NCBI GenBank assembly: GCA_943787425.1
Contig: CALSMJ010000001.1
Location: 1,229,271 to 1,293,270, forward strand
Source of the DNA: an uncultured Pseudomonadales bacterium
Lineage (GTDB): Bacteria; Pseudomonadota; Gammaproteobacteria; Pseudomonadales; Azotimanducaceae
Direction: 5' to 3'
DNA length: 64,000 nt
Shown: positions 26,579 through 35,712 of the stretch, piece by piece
Layout: each line of letters begins with the position of its first letter
Numbering within the stretch: position 1 is the stretch's first letter
Made by a program: the position numbers and the translations under genes
Notes under the pieces: generated by a model
Told to the model about the DNA's origin: nothing
Database searches by the model: none
The model's input: only the letters and a program-made list of their open reading frames with translations

Positions 26579-27676
26579 ATGAATCAAACATTCCAGCAAT
26601 CACCCCAAAAATACCGACAGCTTATGGACCAAACCGCCATCGATAACCTGACTACGGCCGTCCTACTGCTCGATCGAAACTTGAATCTGGTTCGGATCAA
26701 CCAGTCTGCCGAAAGCCTGTTTGAGCTCTCGGAGAAGCGCGCGCTTGAGAAGCCTCTGTCTTTTCATGTGCCTGGCTGGCTTAAGTTCGAGCCATTGCTC
26801 CGAGAAGCACTCAAAAACAACCAACTCTATACCCAAAGGCAAGCTCAGATCGAACTGCTTGGCGGCGCGCACATTACCGTTGATCTGACGGTAACGCCCC
26901 TACCCGAACCCAGCGAAGCAGGACTACTGATCGAGGTCATTGCGCTCGATCGATATCTTCGAATCGATCGGGACAACCTTAACCGGGAGCATCAAGAGGG
27001 CACCCAACAGATGATTCGGGGGCTTGCGCACGAAATTAAAAACCCGCTCGGCGGCATTCGGGGCTCGGCCCAACTGCTGCACGAAGAACTCGACTCAAGC
27101 GAACTCAAAGAATATACCGCGATTATTATCGAGGAGACCGATCGTCTGAAAACCCTCGTGGATCGATTACTGGGCCCGAACAAACCCTCTGAATTTATAC
27201 CGGGCAACATCCATGAAATCCTTGAGCGAGCGCGCAAACTCATTGAGCTCGAGGCCCCGACGGCGCTTACGATCAACCGAGATTATGACCCCTCGATTCC
27301 CGAAATCTTGATGGACCCTGACCTAATCTTCCAAGCGATCCTCAATCTCATTCGCAATGCGATGCAGTCGCTTGAAAAAACAAACAACGCCACAATCAAG
27401 CTGGTTACCCGCACAGAGCGTCAATTCACCATTGCATCCGTTCGACACCGTAATGTTTTAAAAGTCGATATCATCGACAACGGGCCCGGCATCCCACCGG
27501 CACTTCGAGACAACCTGTTTTTGCCCATGATTACCGGACGACCAGATGGCACCGGGCTCGGCCTGAGCGTCGCCCACGCCATTGTGCATCGCCACAAAGG
27601 CGTCCTTGAGTTCAGCTCGGACCGCGGCCGGACCCAATTCAGCTTGATCATTCCTTTGGAGGTTGCCCAATCATGA
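26579..27676 (+). CDS. ntrB: Nitrogen regulation sensor kinase NtrB
   Basis: NtrB phosphorylates or dephosphorylates NtrC according to PII status. The 365-residue soluble protein has an N-terminal PAS domain (about 20-130), the H-box HEIKNPLGGIRGSAQLL, the N-box LIRNAMQSL, and the G boxes DNGPGIPP and GTGLGLS. The start is uncertain: the ATG at 26579 has no ribosome site and coincides with the predicted sigma-54 start, whereas the ATG at 26624 (MDQTAIDNLTTAVLLLDRN) fits the usual NtrB N-terminus. It overlaps ntrC by four bases. Confidence 0.96.
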   Translation: MNQTFQQSPQKYRQLMDQTAIDNLTTAVLLLDRNLNLVRINQSAESLFELSEKRALEKPLSFHVPGWLKFEPLLREALKNNQLYTQRQAQIELLGGAHITVDLTVTPLPEPSEAGLLIEVIALDRYLRIDRDNLNREHQEGTQQMIRGLAHEIKNPLGGIRGSAQLLHEELDSSELKEYTAIIIEETDRLKTLVDRLLGPNKPSEFIPGNIHEILERARKLIELEAPTALTINRDYDPSIPEILMDPDLIFQAILNLIRNAMQSLEKTNNATIKLVTRTERQFTIASVRHRNVLKVDIIDNGPGIPPALRDNLFLPMITGRPDGTGLGLSVAHAIVHRHKGVLEFSSDRGRTQFSLIIPLEVAQS

Positions 27677-29106
27677 TTGCAACGAACCGGGTCTGGGTTG
27701 CCGATGATGAAAAATCAATCCGCTGGGTCCTCGACAAAGCGCTCAGCAAAGAAGGTTTGGACGTTACCTGTTTCAACTCAGCAGAAGATCTGCTTGAAGC
27801 CTTCAAGGCCGAAAAACCCGACGTCATCGTTAGTGATATTCGGATGCACGGCATGGATGGCTTGGCTTTGCTTGCCGAAATCAAACAAACCTGCCCTGAC
27901 CTACCCGTCATTATTATGACGGCGCATTCGGATTTAGACAGCGCGGTGTCTTCAATTCAAGGCGGCGCGTTCGAGTATATCCCGAAGCCTTTCGAAGTAG
28001 ACGAAGCCGTTTCGGTGGTAAAACGGGCTTTGGCCAACAGCCAAGATCGTCAGCAAGGCCTGACCGAGCAGGAAGAAGACCCAGCCAATGAGATGATTGG
28101 CAAAGCGCCGGCGATGCAGGAAGTCTTCAGAGCCATCGGGCGATTGTCGAGGTCCCATGTCACAGTTTTGATTAACGGCCAATCCGGTACGGGCAAGGAA
28201 CTCGTAGCGCACGCTTTGCATCGGCACAGCCCAAGACGAGAGTTTCCTTTTGTCGCCTTAAACATGGCGGCGATTCCCCAAGACCTCATTGAATCGGAGC
28301 TCTTTGGCCATGAAAAAGGCGCCTTTACTGGCGCCAATCAAGTTCGAATCGGTCGTTTTGAGCAGGCTAATGGCGGCACCTTGTTTCTAGATGAGATCGG
28401 GGACATGCCAGCAGAAACGCAAACTCGATTATTGCGCGTCTTATCCGATGGCAAGTTTTATCGCGTCGGGGGACACGAACCCAGAACAGCCAACGTTCGA
28501 ATCATTGCAGCGACGCATCAAAACCTGCAATCACTGGTCGCCGAAAACCGGTTTAGAGAGGATTTATTTCATCGCCTCAATGTAATCCGGCTGCATCTGC
28601 CCAATTTAGAGGATCGTCGCGAAGACATTCCGCCGTTACTGGCGCACTTTCTAAAGACGGCTGCGCAGGAACTCGATGAAGAACCCAAAATCATGTTGCC
28701 GGACACCCTGCGTTATCTGTGCAGCTTGCCCTGGCCCGGCAATGTTCGCCAGCTTGAGAATTTTTGCCGTTGGATTACGGTTATGGCAACCGGCCGGGAC
28801 GTTCACTTAAGCGACCTACCCCCAGAACTCCGCCATACCGAAACACAGACCGCGTCGAACACGACGGATCAGTGGCATCATCTGCTCGGCCGATGGGCTG
28901 AAAGTCGCTTGCTCGCAAACGATTTAGGGGAGGCTGGCCTGCTTGGCGAGGCCCTGCCTGTGTTTGAGCGGGTCATGATCGAGACGACCCTTGCTCATAC
29001 CGCCGGCCGAAAGCGCGATGCTGCGATATTGTTGGGCTGGGGACGAAACACGCTCACCCGAAAAATGCAGGAACTCGATATGGATAGCGCGAGCTCGGAA
29101 GACTGA
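27673..29106 (+). CDS. ntrC: Nitrogen regulation response regulator NtrC
   Basis: NtrC is the sigma-54 activator of nitrogen-limitation genes. The 477-residue protein has a receiver domain (VWVADDEKSIRWVLDKAL, phosphoacceptor in SDIRMHGMDG, switch lysine in EYIPKPFE), an AAA+ domain with Walker A (NGQSGTGKELVA), the GAFTGA sigma-54 contact loop, Walker B (GTLFLDEIGDMP), and a Fis-type helix-turn-helix at the C-terminus (RKRDAAILLGWGRNTLTRKMQEL). It is translationally coupled to ntrB. The NtrC boxes seen at 24.6 and 26.5 kb are its probable targets. Confidence 0.97.
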   Translation: MIATNRVWVADDEKSIRWVLDKALSKEGLDVTCFNSAEDLLEAFKAEKPDVIVSDIRMHGMDGLALLAEIKQTCPDLPVIIMTAHSDLDSAVSSIQGGAFEYIPKPFEVDEAVSVVKRALANSQDRQQGLTEQEEDPANEMIGKAPAMQEVFRAIGRLSRSHVTVLINGQSGTGKELVAHALHRHSPRREFPFVALNMAAIPQDLIESELFGHEKGAFTGANQVRIGRFEQANGGTLFLDEIGDMPAETQTRLLRVLSDGKFYRVGGHEPRTANVRIIAATHQNLQSLVAENRFREDLFHRLNVIRLHLPNLEDRREDIPPLLAHFLKTAAQELDEEPKIMLPDTLRYLCSLPWPGNVRQLENFCRWITVMATGRDVHLSDLPPELRHTETQTASNTTDQWHHLLGRWAESRLLANDLGEAGLLGEALPVFERVMIETTLAHTAGRKRDAAILLGWGRNTLTRKMQELDMDSASSED

Positions 29107-29136
29107 TACACTTACCGTGCAACAAGGGCCCAAGTC

Positions 29137-29601
29137 ATGCTGAACGTCGTGCTCTATGAGCCTGAAATCCCACCGAACACCGGCAATATTATGCGGCTCT
29201 GCGCCAATACGGGTGCCCGGCTGCACCTTATCGAACCCTTAGGCTTCACCTTGGAAGAAAAACTCTTGCGACGGGCAGCTCTGGATTACCAGGATTTTGC
29301 CAGTGTTGAGGTTCATCCCTCGTTTGACGCACTAAAAGACTACGCTGGCCCTGCGCGCTTCATCGCCGTCAGCACCAAGGCTGCAACCCGATATGATGCG
29401 TTTCAATACGAGGATAATGACTATCTAACCTTTGGGCCAGAAACCCGAGGCTTACCCGAGACGCTTATGTTTTCTGACGCTTTCGCAGCGGCCATTACCA
29501 TCCCTATGCGCCCGGGCAGTCGTTCGATCAATCTTTCTAATGCCACAGCCATCGTTTTGTTTGAAGCGTTTCGACAACAAAATTTCAACAGTTTTTATTG
29601 A
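29137..29601 (+). CDS. trmL: tRNA (cytidine/uridine-34-2'-O)-methyltransferase
   Basis: TrmL methylates the wobble ribose of leucine tRNAs. The 154-residue SPOUT (trefoil-knot) protein has the opening VVLYEPEIPPNTGNIMRLCANTGA, the central FGPETRGLP SAM-binding motif and the C-terminal IPMRPGSRSINLSNATAIVLFE. Length is standard for the family. It converges on secB and overlaps its end by seven bases. Confidence 0.95.
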   Translation: MLNVVLYEPEIPPNTGNIMRLCANTGARLHLIEPLGFTLEEKLLRRAALDYQDFASVEVHPSFDALKDYAGPARFIAVSTKAATRYDAFQYEDNDYLTFGPETRGLPETLMFSDAFAAAITIPMRPGSRSINLSNATAIVLFEAFRQQNFNSFY

Positions 29602-30065
29602 ACTGACGCGGCCTCTCGCTCCCGCGCCAACTTCGCCTGCTCGTACAGGGCATCGAAGTTAACGGGCGCTAACATCAAAGGGGGGAAACTGCCTTTGATA
29701 ATGAGCGAGTCGATATTCTCTCGGGCATAGGGGAACAAAATATTCGGACAAAAACTCGCCAACATGTGATCTTTTGCCGCCTCATCCAAACCATCGATCA
29801 CGAAGATCCCGGCCTGCTGAACTTCCGCTAAGTAGAGTGTTTTGTCCGAATCATCTTTTGCTGTCAACGTTAAAGAGAGAATGACTTCCCAAAGACCCGC
29901 CTCGATCGCAACATGACGCGCATTCAAATCAAGATTCACAGAGGGCTTCGGTGCAGACCGGAAGCTATCGGGTGAACTCGGGGATTCAAAGGAGACGTCC
30001 TTCAAATAAATACGTTGGATGGCGAACTTCGGCTGCTGATCCGATGCCGCAGTTGCTTCACTCAT
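29595..30065 (-). CDS. secB: Protein-export chaperone SecB
   Basis: SecB holds preproteins unfolded and delivers them to SecA. The 156-residue protein has the typical KFAIQRIYLKDVSFESPSSPDSF opening, the QQAGIFVI strand, the CPNILFPYARENI motif and the GSFPPLMLAPVNFDALY C-terminal segment. It overlaps the grxC stop by eight bases, so the rhodanese-grxC-secB set is one operon, an arrangement shared with Pseudomonas-type genomes. Confidence 0.97.
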   Translation of the reverse strand: MSEATAASDQQPKFAIQRIYLKDVSFESPSSPDSFRSAPKPSVNLDLNARHVAIEAGLWEVILSLTLTAKDDSDKTLYLAEVQQAGIFVIDGLDEAAKDHMLASFCPNILFPYARENIDSLIIKGSFPPLMLAPVNFDALYEQAKLAREREAASVQ

Positions 30066-30321
30066 AGTGCTCTCCTAATAGGCCATCCAGCAGGCCTTCT
30101 CGCTCGAGTTGATAGAGCTCATCACAGCCCCCAATGTGTTGGTCCCCAATCCATATCTGAGGCACGGTGTTCGCACCAGCACGCGTTGCCATAACACGCC
30201 GCTCGGCGTGATCTGAGTCGACCGGCACTTCTGTATAAGTCACCTGCTTCGCATCGAGCAACATTTTTGCCCGGATGCAAAACGGGCAAAATCGCGTGGT
30301 ATACAGTAATACTTGATTCAT
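30058..30321 (-). CDS. grxC: Glutaredoxin 3
   Basis: This is a glutathione-dependent disulfide reductase. The 87-residue reading starts MNQVLLYTTRFCPFCIRAK, with a CPFC active site at about residues 12-15, the cis-proline TVPQIWIG and the GGCDEL glutathione-binding motif. The ATG at 30321 has GGAG upstream. It follows the rhodanese gene with a 28-base gap and overlaps secB. Confidence 0.95.
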   Translation of the reverse strand: MNQVLLYTTRFCPFCIRAKMLLDAKQVTYTEVPVDSDHAERRVMATRAGANTVPQIWIGDQHIGGCDELYQLEREGLLDGLLGEHYE

Positions 30322-30349
30322 CAATAATCTCCGCCGCTCAGAACAAGCG

Positions 30350-30763
30350 TTATTTAACGACCGGGAGACCGGCACCAACCCATTCGGTCATGCCCCCGGA
30401 AAGACGCTTGATATTCGTAAAACCGGCTTTGATCAGCTTGCTACCAATCGCGCTCGAATGTTGGCCGATTTTACAAACCAAAACCACCGGTCGCTCCTTG
30501 TACGCGCTCAACTCGTCCACACGGGTTGCATAGCTCGTGAACGGCAGACTTACCGCGCCCGCGATGTGCCCGACGGTAAATTCGTTTTTGTCTCGAAGAT
30601 CGATGACCACCGCATTATCTTTGTTCACCAAGCGAACAAGAGTCTGAGCGGTGATCGACTCGCCCCCTTTTTTACGCTCGGTGATAATGAGTGCAACCAG
30701 CAGGGTGAAAAACAGCCCCACGAGCACAGGATGTCGACTAATAAATTCAATGACTTGCTGCAA
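30350..30763 (-). CDS. Membrane-anchored rhodanese-like sulfurtransferase (YibN type)
   Basis: The 137-residue protein has an N-terminal membrane helix (about residues 11-28, HPVLVGLFFTLLVALII) and one rhodanese domain with the active cysteine in VCKIGQHSS and the CDC25-like GAVSLPF entry. The start codon appears to be TTG at 30763, with AAAGGGA about ten bases upstream and no in-frame ATG nearby. It is first in an operon with grxC and secB, and a YibN-type rhodanese at this position is common. Substrate unknown. Confidence 0.88.
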   Translation of the reverse strand: MQQVIEFISRHPVLVGLFFTLLVALIITERKKGGESITAQTLVRLVNKDNAVVIDLRDKNEFTVGHIAGAVSLPFTSYATRVDELSAYKERPVVLVCKIGQHSSAIGSKLIKAGFTNIKRLSGGMTEWVGAGLPVVK

Positions 30764-30794
30764 AACAACCGGGTCCCTTTCTTTTGACCGCGTG

Positions 30795-30800
30795 ATTATA
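30795..30800 (-). promoter_or_regulatory. Putative -10 box for the rhodanese-grxC-secB operon
   Basis: A perfect TATAAT with an extended TG (TGTATAAT on the minus strand) lies about 32 bases before the TTG start of the rhodanese gene. No good -35 hexamer is visible at 16-18 bases, consistent with an extended -10 promoter. Confidence 0.45.
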
Positions 30801-30905
30801 CACCCTGCACCCGAGAGGCACTAACCTCTGAGTATATTTATCGGCCACGCAATACCCGGTAAACTGTCTGCTACCCAACCTTGCTCCGTCAACGAAGGCA
30901 CGCCC

Positions 30906-32465
30906 ATGCAAGCTGCAACCACTTTGATTATCCTTGATGGTTTTGGCCATCGAGATGGCCGTGATGCCAACGCGATTGCACTCGCCAACACCCCGTTTCT
31001 CGATAGCCTTTATCAAAACACGCCCCACAGCCTGGTTTCTGGTTCTGGCCTCGACGTCGGCCTACCCGAAGGCCAAATGGGAAATTCCGAAGTCGGACAC
31101 ATGAATTTGGGCGCCGGCCGGGTCGTTCATCAAGAGTTCACCCGGATCAATGAAGCCATTCGTGATCAAAGTTTTTTCGACAACGCCGTTTTAAACGAGA
31201 GCTTCACCAACCTTGCCGAGTCTGGTCATACCTTACACATTCTAGGCCTGCTCTCACCCGGCGGCGTTCATAGCCACGAAGATCAAATTCATGCGGCAAT
31301 CCATTCGGCGCAGCAACAGGGCGTGCAACATATCCAAGTCCATGCCTTCTTGGATGGTCGCGACGTCCCCCCAAAATCTGCTCAGGTCAGTCTCGAAAAG
31401 TTAACGGCGCGCCTTGACACATTAGGGATTGGCCAAATCGCCTCCATTACCGGGCGCTATTTCGCAATGGATCGAGACAACCGATGGGATCGCCTGCAAA
31501 AAGCCTATGATGTGATTTGCGCAGGCCACGGCCCATTGATCTATAAAACACCGCAAGCGGCGCTTGACGCAGCCTACGCCCGAGGCGAAACCGATGAGTT
31601 TGTTCAGCCTTCGGTGATCGACTCACCACGGCGCCCTAACCCTGTGATTGACGGCGATCACATCTTATTTATGAATTTTAGAGCCGATCGCGCGCGTCAG
31701 CTCACTGATGCCTTCGTATCCGAGTCATTTCAAGGGTTTGATCGAGCGCACCAACCCAAACTTGGGCGTTTTATAACCCTGACACAATACGCCGAGAGCC
31801 TCCCCGTGGCCTGCGCCTTTCCGCCAGCGACCCTGACCAATAGCCTCGGAGAATATATCTCGGAACTTGGGTTCAAGCAGTTGCGTATTGCCGAAACTGA
31901 GAAGTTCGCCCATGTCACCTTCTTCTTTTCCTGCGGTCGTGAGCAGCCCTATCCTTTGGAAGATCGTATCTTGGTGCCGTCGCCGGATGTTGCAACCTAT
32001 GACTTGGCGCCCAGTATGAGTGCGCCAGAAGTTACCCGGCGCTTGTGCGATGCTATTCGCCGCAAGGATTACAAACTGATCGTTTGCAACTTCGCCAACG
32101 GCGATATGGTGGGCCATACGGGCAACCTCGCGGCGGCCATCGAGGCCGTTGAGACCCTCGATCGGTGCCTTAGCGAGGTCGTTGCCGCCTCGCAGGCAGT
32201 CGGCGGCCAACTGCTCATCACCGCAGATCACGGCAACTGTGAGCAAATGGTGGACACCGCCTCGGGCCAAGCACACACGGCGCATACTTGCGAGCAGGTG
32301 CCGCTCATTTATGTCGGCCCTCGGGCCTTAAGCCTTCGCTCAGGCGGTGTGCTGAGTGATCTTGCGCCAACCCTTTTAGACCTGATGGATCTGAAAGCGC
32401 CGGCGGAAATGACCGGGCAGTCTCTTATTGAGGTCGCGCAGCACGGTCAGGCACTTGCGCCTTGA
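30906..32465 (+). CDS. gpmI: 2,3-bisphosphoglycerate-independent phosphoglycerate mutase
   Basis: GpmI interconverts 3- and 2-phosphoglycerate in glycolysis/gluconeogenesis using manganese. The 519-residue protein has the alkaline-phosphatase-fold metal aspartate (IILDGFGHRD), the phosphorylated serine in GQMGNSEVGHMNLGAG (about residue 62), LLSPGGVHSHEDQI, and the metal site ITADHGNCEQM near the C-terminus. The next gene (envC) starts on the gpmI stop codon (TGATG). Confidence 0.97.
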   Translation: MQAATTLIILDGFGHRDGRDANAIALANTPFLDSLYQNTPHSLVSGSGLDVGLPEGQMGNSEVGHMNLGAGRVVHQEFTRINEAIRDQSFFDNAVLNESFTNLAESGHTLHILGLLSPGGVHSHEDQIHAAIHSAQQQGVQHIQVHAFLDGRDVPPKSAQVSLEKLTARLDTLGIGQIASITGRYFAMDRDNRWDRLQKAYDVICAGHGPLIYKTPQAALDAAYARGETDEFVQPSVIDSPRRPNPVIDGDHILFMNFRADRARQLTDAFVSESFQGFDRAHQPKLGRFITLTQYAESLPVACAFPPATLTNSLGEYISELGFKQLRIAETEKFAHVTFFFSCGREQPYPLEDRILVPSPDVATYDLAPSMSAPEVTRRLCDAIRRKDYKLIVCNFANGDMVGHTGNLAAAIEAVETLDRCLSEVVAASQAVGGQLLITADHGNCEQMVDTASGQAHTAHTCEQVPLIYVGPRALSLRSGGVLSDLAPTLLDLMDLKAPAEMTGQSLIEVAQHGQALAP

Positions 32466-33649
32466 TGACCCTCAGAAACACTCGAATACTTTGGGGGCTC
32501 GGTCTTGTTATCGGCGCTTTGAGCCAACCAGGCTGGGGCAAGGCGGGCGATAAGGAACAAGCCATCGAGGCTGAGCTCATTGCGCTTAAAAAAAATCTGC
32601 AACAGGTTGAGTCGGATCAATCAAGCATTCGGGCTGATCAACAAGCCCAGAATCGCGCGATTCGTACGCTGGACGAAAAAATTGCTCGGATTATTAAACG
32701 GCTCAGACAAGCCGAAAAAGCAGCACTGAGCGCTCAGACGCAAACCGAGATGCTCAAGCAGCACAGAGCCAGCCTCGAAGACCAACGCGACCAAAAAAAA
32801 GCCCTGATCAAAGAACACGTTCTGGCGGCCAGTCGTCTCGGGAAAAATGGCATACTCCGGGTGTTATTAAATCAAGAAGATCCCAACAGCGTATCAAGAA
32901 TGTCGCAATACTATCGGTACCTCTCTGAGGCGAGGCTTGCCCAAGTCGCTGAATTTGAGGCCGTGTTAACCGCACTCGACGACAATGAGACCTTGCTGGC
33001 CCAAGAACTGCAAACCCTACAAACGGCCTCCAGCACCATCGTCTTGGAATCGGATGCGCTCAAAGTTAGCCGTGCTGAACTGGCAAACTCAGAAGCTGCA
33101 CTGCGGGCGGCTTATGCCACCGCCGAGGAGGCGCGACTTGCCCTCAAGGTCAATGAATCCAACCTCATCGCCCTGCTCGAACAAATCAGACGCAACACGC
33201 TCGAACTCCCAAATACCGTTGATTTCGAATCCATGTTAAGCCGGCGAGGCGCCTTAGATCTGCCGATTTCTGGCGACATTCGTCACCGATTTGGTGAACG
33301 TAAGCTCGATGGCCGGGTGCGCTGGGACGGCCTGATGATTGATGCCCCGAGCGGCACCAAGGTCAAAGCCATTCATTATGGCCGGGTGGTGTTTGCGGAC
33401 TGGTTACGCGGCTTCGGATTGCTCATTATTTTAAGGCATAGTGATGGCTTCATGAGCCTGTATGGCCATAATCAAGTTCTCTACCCTGAGGTTGGAGACT
33501 GGGTTGTCGCCGGGCAAACGATCTCTGAGGTCGGCCAAAGCGGTGGTCAAGCACAAAGCGGCAGTTACTTTGAAATCCGAGACCAAGGCGCACCGGTTGA
33601 TCCATTACTCTGGTGTAGAACCAACGTAGAATTAGACCGTACAAGCTAA
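32465..33649 (+). CDS. envC: Murein hydrolase activator, EnvC-like
   Basis: EnvC-type proteins activate periplasmic amidases during septum splitting. The 394-residue protein has a signal peptide (LWGLGLVIGALSQPGWG), two long coiled-coil stretches (about 25-125 and 150-240), and a C-terminal M23/LytM-fold domain (about 265-390). The zinc-site histidine motif expected of an active LytM enzyme is replaced (RWDGLMIDAPSG instead of HxGxD), as in known EnvC. Its ATG overlaps the gpmI stop. A ctpA gene follows, the usual gpmI-envC-ctpA order. Confidence 0.9.
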   Translation: MTLRNTRILWGLGLVIGALSQPGWGKAGDKEQAIEAELIALKKNLQQVESDQSSIRADQQAQNRAIRTLDEKIARIIKRLRQAEKAALSAQTQTEMLKQHRASLEDQRDQKKALIKEHVLAASRLGKNGILRVLLNQEDPNSVSRMSQYYRYLSEARLAQVAEFEAVLTALDDNETLLAQELQTLQTASSTIVLESDALKVSRAELANSEAALRAAYATAEEARLALKVNESNLIALLEQIRRNTLELPNTVDFESMLSRRGALDLPISGDIRHRFGERKLDGRVRWDGLMIDAPSGTKVKAIHYGRVVFADWLRGFGLLIILRHSDGFMSLYGHNQVLYPEVGDWVVAGQTISEVGQSGGQAQSGSYFEIRDQGAPVDPLLWCRTNVELDRTS

Positions 33650-33685
33650 AGCCAAGCAGCGACCGTGCTATTCAAGGACCATCAC

Positions 33686-34972
33686 ATGATATTAAAAACG
33701 TTTTGTTTAGGACTCGCATTGAGCTTTGCGCTGACCGCCCAGGGCAAGGAGGCGGTCGCAGACGATCAGGCGGCGCCCAAAGCCAGACTCCCGCTTGAAG
33801 AACTGCGGATATTTGCCGAAGCGTTTGATCGAATCTCAAAAGCCTATGTTGAAGAGGTCGATGACAAGACACTGCTTGAAAACGCCATCCGTGGACTCTT
33901 AGACCAACTCGATCCGCATTCTGCGTTTTTAGATGCGGCGGCTTTCGAGGACTTACAAGAGTCCACCACCGGTAACTATGGCGGCCTCGGCATTGAGATT
34001 GGCACCGAAGCAGGCGTGATCAAAGTGGTGTCCCCCATCGATGAAACCCCTGCCGCCAAAGCAGGCATCCTGTCCGGTGACTTGATTATCGAGATTGGCG
34101 GACAATCCATCCGCAGTATTGGTGTGAACGAGGCCGTCGCCATTATGCGCGGCGAACCCGGCAGCACGGTAACCTTGAGTCTCATTCGCGAGGGCGAACC
34201 CAATCCCATCGAGGTGACCCTCACCCGTGAAGTGATCAACATCGCAAGCGTTCGCCAGAGGCTGCTCGAACCCCATTTCGGCTATGTCAGAGTCGCCCAG
34301 TTTCAGGCCGATACCGGCAAGGAAGTGCGAGATGCCATTGAAGCCCTTAGCAGCACCACACCGCTTCATGGCCTTGTGATCGATCTTCGGAATAATCCGG
34401 GCGGGGTTCTACAGGCTGCGGTTGCGATGTCCGATCTATTCATCAAAGCGGGTATCCTTGTTTACACCGAGGGTCGATTAGACAATGCGGCATCAACCTT
34501 TCGCGCGACGGAATCGGTAGTACTCGATGGCGTGCCGATCATTGTCCTGGTTAATGAGGGCTCAGCTTCGGCATCAGAGATTGTGGCGGGCGCCCTCCAA
34601 GACCATGAGCGCGCGCTGGTCCTGGGGACCCGGACCTTCGGTAAAGGCTCGGTCCAAACCATCCTGCAATTGACGAGTGATAAGGCGATCAAGCTCACAA
34701 CGGCGCTTTACTTCACACCCAATGGCCGTTCTATTCAGGCGGAAGGTATCGTTCCGGACCTCTGGGTAGACCGATCAACCGTCACTAAGCTCAAAGCAAA
34801 TCCATTCAGACTGCAAGAGCGGGACCTGCCCGGCCATTTAAATGCCCAGAACACCCAACCTGAAGCTCCCAACAGCGCGCAGGCCCAAGCAACCGAAGTC
34901 GGTGATGATTACCAGTTAAATCAAGCCCTGACGCTTCTGAAGGGCTTGCACATTTTAGCCAAAAAGCCTTAA
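33686..34972 (+). CDS. ctpA: Carboxy-terminal processing peptidase (S41)
   Basis: This is an exported serine protease with a Ser-Lys dyad. The 428-residue protein has a signal peptide (LGLALSFALTAQG), a PDZ domain (GGLGIEIGTEAGVIKVVSPIDETPAAKAGI) and a peptidase core with the nucleophile in NEGSASASEIVAGAL and the lysine in TFGKGSVQT. I chose the ATG at 33686, which follows CAAGGA; a GTG at 33665 is less likely. The TAA stop overlaps the hisA stop inside a TTAA palindrome. Confidence 0.94.
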   Translation: MILKTFCLGLALSFALTAQGKEAVADDQAAPKARLPLEELRIFAEAFDRISKAYVEEVDDKTLLENAIRGLLDQLDPHSAFLDAAAFEDLQESTTGNYGGLGIEIGTEAGVIKVVSPIDETPAAKAGILSGDLIIEIGGQSIRSIGVNEAVAIMRGEPGSTVTLSLIREGEPNPIEVTLTREVINIASVRQRLLEPHFGYVRVAQFQADTGKEVRDAIEALSSTTPLHGLVIDLRNNPGGVLQAAVAMSDLFIKAGILVYTEGRLDNAASTFRATESVVLDGVPIIVLVNEGSASASEIVAGALQDHERALVLGTRTFGKGSVQTILQLTSDKAIKLTTALYFTPNGRSIQAEGIVPDLWVDRSTVTKLKANPFRLQERDLPGHLNAQNTQPEAPNSAQAQATEVGDDYQLNQALTLLKGLHILAKKP

Positions 34973-35712
34973 GACGCCTGGCTGAGCGTAATCGCAGCGC
35001 GCAGATCCATCGTGCCTTCGTAAATTGCGCGGCCCGTGATCACACCCTGGATTCCGCCGACGGGGCTGGCCGGAAGTTCGACCAAGGCTTCAATATCGGC
35101 CAACGTGTTGATGCCGCCGGAGGCGATGATGGGTACCGCGACACGCTCAGCTAACGCAAGGGTTGCGGGCAAATTGATCCCGCCCATCATGCCATCGCGG
35201 TGGATGTCGGTATAGATGATCGCCGCGATCCCGACCTGCTCAAATTGGCGCGCGAGGTCTGTCACGTTGTGATCGGTTACGACTTTCCAGCCTTGAATCG
35301 CGACTTTACCGTTGAGCCCATCCAGGCCAACGATCATTTTTCCTGGAAAGGCTTGACACATCTCGCCGACAAATTCCGGCATCTCAACTGCCTTAGTGCC
35401 TAGGACCAGGTAATCGACACCGGCCGCCAAATAATCCTCAATGGTTTGCCGGGACCGAATGCCGCCGCCCAACTGCAATGTCAGCCGAGGGAACCGCCGA
35501 GCAATCTCAACCACAATCGGTTGGCTGACACTTTTGCCTTCGAGCGCGCCGTCCAGATCCACAATATGAAGACGCGTCGCACCCTGATCAACCCAGCGCG
35601 CTGCTGTTTCAACAGGGTCTTCACTGTAAACCGTAGACTGATCAAACTGACCCTGCTTTAGGTTGACGACCTGGCCATCTTTCAAGTCAATGGCGGGAAT
35701 CACCTCAAGCAT
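34969..35712 (-). CDS. hisA: ProFAR isomerase
   Basis: HisA isomerises ProFAR to PRFAR in histidine synthesis. The 247-residue TIM-barrel protein has the MLEVIPAIDLKDGQVVNLKQG opening with the catalytic aspartate at residue 9, the mid-barrel LQLGGGIRS and VLGTKAV motifs, the second catalytic aspartate in YTDIHRDGMMGG, and IIASGGI. It abuts hisB with no gap. The hisH gene usually found between hisB and hisA is absent. Confidence 0.96.
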   Translation of the reverse strand: MLEVIPAIDLKDGQVVNLKQGQFDQSTVYSEDPVETAARWVDQGATRLHIVDLDGALEGKSVSQPIVVEIARRFPRLTLQLGGGIRSRQTIEDYLAAGVDYLVLGTKAVEMPEFVGEMCQAFPGKMIVGLDGLNGKVAIQGWKVVTDHNVTDLARQFEQVGIAAIIYTDIHRDGMMGGINLPATLALAERVAVPIIASGGINTLADIEALVELPASPVGGIQGVITGRAIYEGTMDLRAAITLSQAS

